Shown here one piece after another: positions 8,401 through 11,730 of a stretch of DNA of 11,730 nucleotides. Every line of letters begins with the position of its first letter. The first letter of the stretch is position 1. A program made the translations under genes and the position numbers. Source of the stretch: Rhizobiaceae bacterium (GTDB taxonomy: Bacteria > Pseudomonadota > Alphaproteobacteria > Rhizobiales > Rhizobiaceae); contig SCRB01000003.1 in the NCBI GenBank assembly GCA_004299545.1, positions 1 to 11,730 on the forward strand, written 5' to 3'. The notes beneath the pieces were generated by a model. The model was given only the letters and a program-made list of their open reading frames with translations, made no database searches and was not told the origin of the DNA.

Positions 8401-8577
8401 ATAGATATCCTCTGGCGAGGCGCCGGCATAATGCGTGTAGATGGTCAGCGTCGGCGGCGCGACGTTCGGATATTGCGAGATCGGCAGGCGCGGGATCGCG
8501 ATGGCGCCCGCCAGCATGATGAAGATCGCGACGACCCAGGCGAAAATCGGCCGGTCAATGAAGAAATTGGACATCAT
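5413..8577 (-). CDS. RND efflux pump inner-membrane subunit (AcrB/MexB/BepE-type, HAE1 family)
   Basis: This 1054-residue protein is a proton-driven drug exporter that would work as a trimer with the neighbouring fusion protein and an outer-membrane channel. The start is typical of the family (FFIDRPIFAWVVAI, TM1), as are LPISQYPNVAPP (31-42) and a second half of matching layout. Residues of the proton relay are present: Asp408-Asp409 in TM4 (GILVDDAIVVVENVERI), Lys936 in TM10 (GLSSKNAILIIEFAKDL), and Arg966 and Thr973 in TM11, corresponding to AcrB D407/D408, K940, R971 and T978. The length is that of full HAE1 pumps (about 1030-1060), so it appears intact. Translation starts at ATG 8577 or the adjacent ATG 8574. 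The gene follows the fusion-protein gene by 12 bp, so the two are one operon. The C-terminal tail after ~1030 is charged. The substrates are unknown; Brucella BepDE and Agrobacterium/Sinorhizobium pumps are likely relatives. Confidence 0.95.
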   Translation of the reverse strand: MMSNFFIDRPIFAWVVAIFIMLAGAIAIPRLPISQYPNVAPPTLTIYTHYAGASPEDIYEGVTQPIEQQLNTVEHVLYFESTSDSSGLARIVVTFQPGTDLNQASVDTQNAINRVTSQLPQEVQQQGVQISHSGSGFLMFIGLKSTDGSRGAVALGDYLNRNVIGEIERIPGVGQAQLFSSQRAMRIWMDPDKMMGFGLTVADIENAIGAQNAQVSAGRIGSRPNPINQQISATVLVKGQLSTPQEFGNIVLRANPDGSTVRLKDVARIEVGADTYNYSTRIDGEPAAGIGVQLSPTGNALATSEAVRAKMAQLSKFFPPGMEYVIPYDTSPFVRVSIEKVLHTLVEAMILVFIVMFIFLQSIRYTFIPATVVPVALLGTGAVLYAAGFSINVLTMFAMVLAIGILVDDAIVVVENVERIMSEEGLPPRQATRKAMSQISSAIIGIWLVLTAVFIPMAFFPGAVGVIYRQFSLTMVVSILFSGFLALSLTPALCASFLKPIPKGHHDEKKGVFGWFNRGFGKTTTGYTSMVNWAIRRTGRLMLIYVALLAGLGWAFTRLPTAFLPNEDQGFILVDMQTPPEASSNRTEKAVEKIEAHFAKEPGVEHRTVILGYSFSGAGDNAALGFITFKDWAERSAKDSAQAIANRANALFFKMKDVMAFALSPPPIQGLGTANGFTFRLQDRSGLGSAALSAAAQQLMAAVGKSPVLTGLRIEGLPDSAQINLIIDREKADTFGVTFADINAAISANIGSAYVNQFPNGGRLQRVLIQADKDQRMQGADLLKLNVRNASGGMVPLSAFARIEWSKGPLQIVAYNGYPAVRISGSAAPGHSSGEAINEMQRLASQLPNGFGYEWTGQSLQEIQSGSQTPYLMGLTILFVFLLLSALYESWSIPLSVMLVVPLGIIGAVLAVMLRDMSNDVYFKVGMITIIGLSSKNAILIIEFAKDLHKEGKSVYEATIEAARIRFRPIIMTSLAFTLGVMPLAIATGASAASQNAIGTGVMGGMITATVIAVPFVPVFFVFVMKLFGSKKVLEKPEPRESGRVRERAEAPAE

Positions 8578-8589
8578 TCTCGAAGGATC

Positions 8590-9780
8590 CTAGCCGGCCG
8601 TGGCCGTCGTTTCCTTGCCTGCCGGCGTTTCCTTCGCAGCCTTCCATTCCTCAGGCTGGACCTTGGCGCCAGGTCGGATCTTCTGGAAACCCTCGACCAC
8701 GACCTTGTCGCCGGCCTTCAGGCCGCTGGCGACGACCGTCTTGACGCCGCTGGTGCGGCCAAGCACGACGTTCCTGATCTCGACGACATCGTCCTTGTTG
8801 ACGACGTAAAGCTGCGCCTGGCCGCCGGTATCACGCTGGACGGCCTGTTCCGGCACTGTCAGTGCCGCCTGCTCGACACCCTGTTCGATCCTGACACGTA
8901 TATACATGCCCGGCAGCAGGTCGCCGTCAGGATTGGGAACTTCCGCCCGCATGGTGATCTGTCCGGTCGTCGGATCCACCGTCGATTCGGAAAAGAGCAG
9001 GCGGCCAGGATATTTGTATTCCGTTCCGTCGTCATAGAAGAGGTGGACCGTCGCCTGCCCGGTGGCGGGGCTTTCCAACTGGCCTTTCTTCAATGCCTGC
9101 CGCAGCGACAGGAGGTCGTGCGAGGACTGGGTGAAATCGGCATAGACGGGATCGAGCTGCTGGATCGTCGTCAGAGCGTTGGTCTCATTGGCGCTGACGA
9201 GCGCGCCCTCGGTGATCAGGGCGCGGCCGATGCGGCCGGAGATCGGCGCCGTTACATCGGCGTAGCGAAGGTTGAGTTGGGCGCTGTCGAGGCCGGCCTT
9301 GGCCGCCGCAACCTCGGCATTCGCCTGTGCGAGTTGTGCGATCGCGTTGTCCAGATCCTGTTCACTGGCGAAGTTGCGCTGCCTGAGTTGCTTCTGGCGA
9401 TCGGCCTGCTGGCTGGCAAGAAGTTGCGCGGCTTTCGCTTTTTGCAACGTCGCCTTGGCACTCTCGACCTGAAGCTGGAAGGGAGCCGGATCGATCTCGT
9501 AGAGCACGTCGCCTTCCTTGACGAGGCTGCCCTGCTCGAAAACGCGCTTGATGATGATGCCCGAGACGCGCGGCCTCACCTCGGCGATGCGCGTCGGGGC
9601 GATGCGGCCGGGGAGATCGTTGACGACCGGGACAGGAGCCGATTTCACCGAGACGATGCTGACGGCCGCGGGCGGCATGGCCGGCGGCTTGGTCGAACTC
9701 TCCGATTCGGTGCATGCGGCGAGCGCCGACAGAGCGGCGACACTGACGGCAAGCCTCAACAAGAACGAAACTGTCTTCAT
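8590..9780 (-). CDS. RND efflux membrane-fusion lipoprotein (AcrA/MexA-type)
   Basis: This 396-residue periplasmic adaptor would bridge the pump and an outer-membrane channel. It begins with a signal peptide (MKTVSFLLRLAVSVAALSAL) ending in the lipobox LAAC, so it should be lipid-anchored at Cys23. Domain order is classical: first lipoyl half about 63-100 (RPRVSGIIIKRVFEQGSLVKEGD), an alpha-helical hairpin about 101-168 rich in Ala/Gln/Lys, second lipoyl half about 169-205 (YADVTAPISGRIGRALITEG), then beta-barrel and membrane-proximal domains with the conserved LLPGMYIRVRI (288-298) and VPEQAVQRD (309-317). I chose ATG 9780; an in-frame TTG four codons upstream (9792) would only add MGLG before the signal peptide and sits too close to the GAGG upstream. 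The gene is 12 bp ahead of the pump gene in one operon, and a same-strand TetR-family gene lies upstream. The channel gene is absent here. Confidence 0.94.
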   Translation of the reverse strand: MKTVSFLLRLAVSVAALSALAACTESESSTKPPAMPPAAVSIVSVKSAPVPVVNDLPGRIAPTRIAEVRPRVSGIIIKRVFEQGSLVKEGDVLYEIDPAPFQLQVESAKATLQKAKAAQLLASQQADRQKQLRQRNFASEQDLDNAIAQLAQANAEVAAAKAGLDSAQLNLRYADVTAPISGRIGRALITEGALVSANETNALTTIQQLDPVYADFTQSSHDLLSLRQALKKGQLESPATGQATVHLFYDDGTEYKYPGRLLFSESTVDPTTGQITMRAEVPNPDGDLLPGMYIRVRIEQGVEQAALTVPEQAVQRDTGGQAQLYVVNKDDVVEIRNVVLGRTSGVKTVVASGLKAGDKVVVEGFQKIRPGAKVQPEEWKAAKETPAGKETTATAG

Positions 9781-9801
9781 ACCCAATCCCAAAGCCTCTG
9801 C

Positions 9802-9817
9802 GCCGCCACCCGGCGGC
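9802..9817. repeat. Short perfect hairpin in the leader of the efflux operon
   Basis: GCCGCC (9802-9807) pairs with GGCGGC (9812-9817) around a 4-base loop. It ends about 22 bp upstream of the fusion-protein ATG on the transcribed strand. In the mRNA it would form a short, GC-rich stem just before the ribosome-binding region. It could affect translation, but a stem this short is also likely by chance in GC-rich DNA. Confidence 0.4.
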
Positions 9818-9843
9818 CTTCGGTCTTCCCCGTGACCAGGAGT

Positions 9844-9968
9844 ATGATGCGATCAGACGAAATCGCGCCATGCTCTTATTTCTTTGTTTCAGCGTGATCT
9901 TCTTCGGAAAACGATGGCTGCTTTCCCGGATCACGCTCTGATGATGCGATCGGTCCCGAACGCATCAT
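9844..9968. promoter_or_regulatory. Candidate operator repeats upstream of the efflux operon
   Basis: ATGATGCGATC occurs exactly twice, at 9844-9854 and 9941-9951. The second copy forms an inverted repeat with CGCATCAT at 9961-9968 (8-bp arms, 12-bp spacer). A related CGATCAGA lies at 9981-9988, matching 9851-9858. TetR-family regulators bind inverted repeats near the promoters of the pumps they control, so these sites are candidates for the neighbouring regulator. I could not identify a convincing -35/-10 pair for the efflux operon in this gap. The direct repeats could instead be a target-site duplication around the repeat element between them. Confidence 0.35.
9855..9940 (-). repeat. Rhizobial-type composite palindromic repeat element (copy 1)
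   Basis: The core is an imperfect palindrome at 9891-9937, with arms AGCGTGATC (9891-9899) and GATCACGCT (9929-9937) and an inner pair GGAAA (9906-9910) / TTTCC (9922-9926). Read on the minus strand, the core is followed by an A-rich linker containing CAAAG and then a GC-rich block. The same order occurs on the plus strand in the cbtB-cbtA gap (core 11569-11613). This layout is characteristic of the mosaic intergenic repeats I know from rhizobial genomes (RIME/Sm-repeat-like); the exact family name is not verified. The segment is bracketed by ATGATGCGATC at 9844-9854 and 9941-9951, so the given ends are those implied by the flanking repeats. Confidence 0.6.
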
Positions 9969-10030
9969 GATACGCTCATTCGATCAGAACATGACCCTGC
10001 CAGAAAGGCTGTACTCCGGGATCAGGCTCT

Positions 10031-10624
10031 TCATGCGGCCGGCGCCTCCTCTTCGGCGTCGCCCGGCCGATACGACTTGCCAGAACCCACCAGCGCAACG
10101 AGATCCTTGAGGATCGAGGCGCGCTCGGCTTCAGGCCAGCGATAAAACTCGAAATATTCCAGCATTTTCAGTCCTTCGAGCGCCAGAAAAGCAAGGAGCG
10201 CCATGCGCGGCTTCGTGGCGGTCCCGGTGACAGCGGCGATCTCCTTCTCGTAGAACCGTTTCAGGCCGCGGCGCAAGTCCGCGTCCTGTGCCAGCGCCGC
10301 GCACAAATTAAGCGCGACGGCGCGCGTTTCGTCATTGGGTGCATCCGACGCAGCGGCGATACGCCCGAGCGCTTCAGCGTTCGGTTGCCGGCCAATCGCT
10401 TCGACGGCCCTGCCGATGTGCTCTTCTTCCAGACGTACCTTTCGCGCGATGACCGCCCTTACGAGGTTCTGCTTGGACTTGAAATCGTAGACGACGCTGG
10501 CCTTGCCGATCCCGGCTTCCGCGGCGACGGCGTCGAGCGTCAGACGGGCGGCGCCAAGGCGACCGACCACGGCTTCCGCCGCGTCGAGCACCTGATCCTG
10601 ATCTATGACCCTTGGACGCGCCAT
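10031..10624 (-). CDS. TetR/AcrR-family transcriptional regulator
   Basis: This is a 197-residue DNA-binding protein of normal family length. The N-terminal helix-turn-helix lies at about 28-47 (LTLDAVAAEAGIGKASVVYDF), followed by the usual FKSKQNLVRAVIARKV helix 4. The rest is a helical ligand-binding and dimerisation domain with no assignable ligand; 142-160 is strongly hydrophobic (ALLAFLALEGLKMLEYFEF). The gene lies 250 bp upstream of the membrane-fusion gene on the same strand, so it probably represses the pump operon, and possibly itself, and releases DNA when a pump substrate binds (inference from context). The start ATG 10624 lacks a strong ribosome site, but the N-terminus MARPRVIDQDQVLDAA is typical. 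A candidate promoter lies just upstream at 10660-10686. The C-terminal tail is acidic and Ala-rich (GDAEEEAPAA). Confidence 0.9.
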   Translation of the reverse strand: MARPRVIDQDQVLDAAEAVVGRLGAARLTLDAVAAEAGIGKASVVYDFKSKQNLVRAVIARKVRLEEEHIGRAVEAIGRQPNAEALGRIAAASDAPNDETRAVALNLCAALAQDADLRRGLKRFYEKEIAAVTGTATKPRMALLAFLALEGLKMLEYFEFYRWPEAERASILKDLVALVGSGKSYRPGDAEEEAPAA

Positions 10625-10659
10625 CAGCCGAGTTGCGATCCGTTTCCGACCGGCTGTTC

Positions 10660-10686
10660 ATTAAAAGTGAGGTGACGCAAAGTCAA
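10660..10686 (-). promoter_or_regulatory. Candidate sigma-70-type promoter for the TetR-family gene
   Basis: On the minus strand, TTGACT (10686-10681) is followed by TTTAAT (10665-10660) with a 15-bp spacer. Each hexamer matches the housekeeping consensus at five of six positions, but the spacer is shorter than the ideal 17 bp. Transcription would begin about 30 bp upstream of the regulator start codon at 10624. This is a prediction from sequence only. Confidence 0.45.
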
Positions 10687-10753
10687 TGAGAGGGATGGGA
10701 ACTTCCAGTCACGAATGCGTGCCGGGCATCAGCAGAGAGGCGCGAGGTAGATG

Positions 10754-10780
10754 CAGGAGGCGGGGAGATACCGCCTCCTG
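10754..10780 (-). terminator. Perfect 10-bp hairpin after cbtA, probable terminator
   Basis: CAGGAGGCGG (10754-10763) pairs perfectly with CCGCCTCCTG (10771-10780) around a 7-base loop (GGAGATA). It lies 25 bp downstream of the cbtA stop codon on the transcribed strand, the expected place for a terminator. No U-run follows on that strand, so it may be a weak or Rho-assisted terminator, or an mRNA 3'-end stabiliser. The remaining bases of the 10625-10804 gap hold the candidate regulator promoter and nothing else I can support. Confidence 0.55.
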
Positions 10781-10804
10781 TCGCCGGCCCGTCGCATCGC
10801 CGTT

Positions 10805-11548
10805 TTAACGCGTTGCCGGCCGGGCGGGCACACGGGCCGGATGCTCCGCGAAGCTCCTTTCCGTCAGCGCGCCGAAAAGAAGGCCGATCGTTGTCCAAAG
10901 GATCAGCTGGATGCCGAGCGAGGCGACGCGGAAGCGCCACAAGACAACGGCCGAGAAGGTCTCGGGTACCTCGTTGATGGCGGGAAGCGCCAGTTGCACC
11001 ACCGCCACGATGACGATGAAAACGGCGCAGGCGATCAGGGCGGCATTCCAGTCGCCGTAACGGGCGCGCAGGCGGCGCGACAGCCATATCGAGAAGCCCA
11101 TGGCCAGGATCGACAGAAGCAGCATGATGAAGAACAGGCCCGTTCGCGGCCCGATCGTTTCCGGATTGCCGACCGCGGGCGGGTTTGCCGGATATTTGAT
11201 GAAGGGCACAAGCACCACCGCTGTGAAACCCGCGAGCGCCAGAAGCGCCGAGATCGACCGGGCGCCAAGACGGCCGATCCGGCCGTAGGCATAGGCGAAG
11301 ACGAGAGAGAACAAGCCGCCGAGCGCCGCGCCGTAAATGACGACGCCGGTGAAGAGACCGAGCCCGGCCTGAACCTCGCGGCTCACCAGGACGGGCTCCG
11401 GGGCTTCGCCCTTTGCCGCGTCCATCTGCTCTTCGAAGGCGATCGCGCGGTCGACCTGCGGCTCACCGAACGTCCTCGCGAAGGCAAATGCCAGAAGGCC
11501 CGCGAAGACGCCAACCAGCATCCCGCGCAGCAGGAGATTTCCAACCAT
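10805..11548 (-). CDS. cbtA: CbtA family cobalt-transport membrane protein
   Basis: This 247-residue inner-membrane protein has five or six hydrophobic segments (about 3-24, 62-88, 98-117, 136-156, 168-189, 208-229). The signature VPFIKYPANPPAVGNPETIGPRTG (114-137) is characteristic of CbtA, the predicted cobalt transporter that partners CbtB and is typically controlled by cobalamin riboswitches. The gene directly follows the end of cbtB on the same strand, which supports the assignment. I chose ATG 11548: AAGGGAG lies 11 bp upstream, and the N-terminus MVGNLLLRGMLVGVFAG starts right at the first membrane helix. A TTG at 11557 would add three residues but lies only 2 bp from that ribosome site. 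The 31-60 loop is charged and variable. The C-terminal tail (EHPARVPARPATR) is basic. Cobalt is the family-level prediction; it is not shown by the sequence. Confidence 0.9.
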   Translation of the reverse strand: MVGNLLLRGMLVGVFAGLLAFAFARTFGEPQVDRAIAFEEQMDAAKGEAPEPVLVSREVQAGLGLFTGVVIYGAALGGLFSLVFAYAYGRIGRLGARSISALLALAGFTAVVLVPFIKYPANPPAVGNPETIGPRTGLFFIMLLLSILAMGFSIWLSRRLRARYGDWNAALIACAVFIVIVAVVQLALPAINEVPETFSAVVLWRFRVASLGIQLILWTTIGLLFGALTERSFAEHPARVPARPATR

Positions 11549-11568
11549 CTCTTTCAAGCTCCCTTAAA

Positions 11569-11613
11569 GCATGTCTTCCGAAAGTGGGAACCGGTTTCGG
11601 GACAGGGACATGC
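11569..11613 (+). repeat. Rhizobial-type palindromic repeat (copy 2), core
   Basis: Arms GCATGTC (11569-11575) and GACATGC (11607-11613) enclose an inner pair CCGAAA (11578-11583) / TTTCGG (11595-11600). The core is followed by TAAAATCAAAGACTGAAGCG. Core, A-rich linker with CAAAG and then a GC-rich block is the same order as copy 1 in the efflux control region, read on the opposite strand. It lies wholly in the cbtB-cbtA gap and ends 20 bp from the cbtA start codon. Confidence 0.65.
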
Positions 11614-11625
11614 GTAAAATCAAAG

Positions 11626-11671
11626 ACTGAAGCGGAAGAAGCGAATCTGGAAGATCACGCCGCGCTTCAGT
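11626..11671. repeat. Palindrome overlapping the cbtB stop codon
   Basis: ACTGAAGCG (11626-11634) and CGCTTCAGT (11663-11671) are perfect 9-bp inverted arms 28 bp apart. The right arm contains the cbtB stop codon (11667-11669). It directly abuts the copy-2 repeat core and is probably the second module of the same composite element. In cbtBA mRNA it would form a hairpin at the end of cbtB followed by a second one before cbtA. Confidence 0.6.
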
Positions 11672-11730
11672 GGCAGGGGAAGCCGAGGAGGTGGCGCCCA
11701 TCATGCACGAATTCATGGATATACATGCCA
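11667..11730 (-). CDS. cbtB: CbtB family cobalt-transport subunit, C-terminal end (partial)
   Basis: Only the last 20 codons are in the window, ending at TGA 11669-11667; the gene begins beyond base 11730. The visible tail reads HEFVHDGRH then LLGFPCH at the very C-terminus. A histidine-rich end of the form HxxxHDxRHxxxFPCH after a single membrane helix is the hallmark of CbtB, a protein of about 60-70 residues. The His and Cys residues are thought to bind cobalt. It precedes cbtA by about 118 bp on the same strand, the usual cbtBA order. A cobalamin riboswitch, if present, would lie outside the window, upstream of cbtB. Despite the short segment, motif plus neighbour make this a confident call. 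Confidence 0.85.
   Translation of the reverse strand, partial: GMYIHEFVHDGRHLLGFPCH

Noticed and set aside
8353..9897. Plus-strand open frame of 514 codons over the pump start and adaptor gene
   Set aside because: It covers two real genes on the opposite strand, has no recognisable domain, and uses the opposite third-position bias.
9990..10030. Terminator after the TetR-family gene
   Set aside because: I found no stem followed by a U-run on the minus strand in this stretch.
11614..11730. Cobalamin riboswitch for cbtBA
   Set aside because: A riboswitch would lie upstream of cbtB, beyond the window end; the visible sequence is the cbtB end and repeat DNA.

Overview
The window looks like chromosome (or a large replicon) of a rhizobial alphaproteobacterium (Hyphomicrobiales, probably Rhizobiaceae or a close relative). 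The reasons are the high GC content, the strong third-position GC bias, rhizobial-type palindromic intergenic repeats, and gene families common in that group. No single-species assignment is justified from the sequence alone. I found no RNA gene, CRISPR array, insertion sequence or phage gene.

Region 1 (1-5405, + strand) is an ABC importer operon of the Fe(III)/FbpABC-like class. It holds the 3' end of a periplasmic substrate-binding protein gene, a large fused two-domain permease (387-2591), an ATPase with a C-terminal regulatory domain (2608-3705) and a class I adenylate-forming enzyme (acyl/aryl-CoA-ligase-like, 3795-5405). An 81-bp extended palindrome (264-344) sits between the binding-protein and permease genes. 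The ligase suggests that the imported compound, or something linked to it, may be a carboxylic acid that is adenylated or CoA-activated. This makes the automatic label 'iron transporter' less certain.

Region 2 (5413-10686, - strand) is an RND multidrug-efflux module. A TetR-family regulator (10031-10624) lies upstream of, and in the same direction as, a lipoprotein membrane-fusion protein (8590-9780) and an AcrB-like inner-membrane pump (5413-8577). There is no outer-membrane channel gene, so the pump probably uses a TolC homologue encoded elsewhere. The pump gene ends 7 bp from the convergent ligase gene. The 250-bp gap between regulator and pump genes carries repeated ATGATGCGATC motifs and a palindromic repeat element.

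Region 3 (10754-11730, - strand) is a cobalt-transport pair: cbtA and the last 20 codons of cbtB, whose stop codon lies inside a palindrome. The cbtB-cbtA gap carries the same composite repeat type as the efflux control region, in the opposite orientation.

The genes belong to familiar families and I see no clear sign of a wholly new system. The items most worth a second look are the adenylating enzyme tied to an Fbp-like importer, the composite repeat element with possible 11-bp flanking duplications in the efflux control region, and the repeat-embedded end of cbtB.
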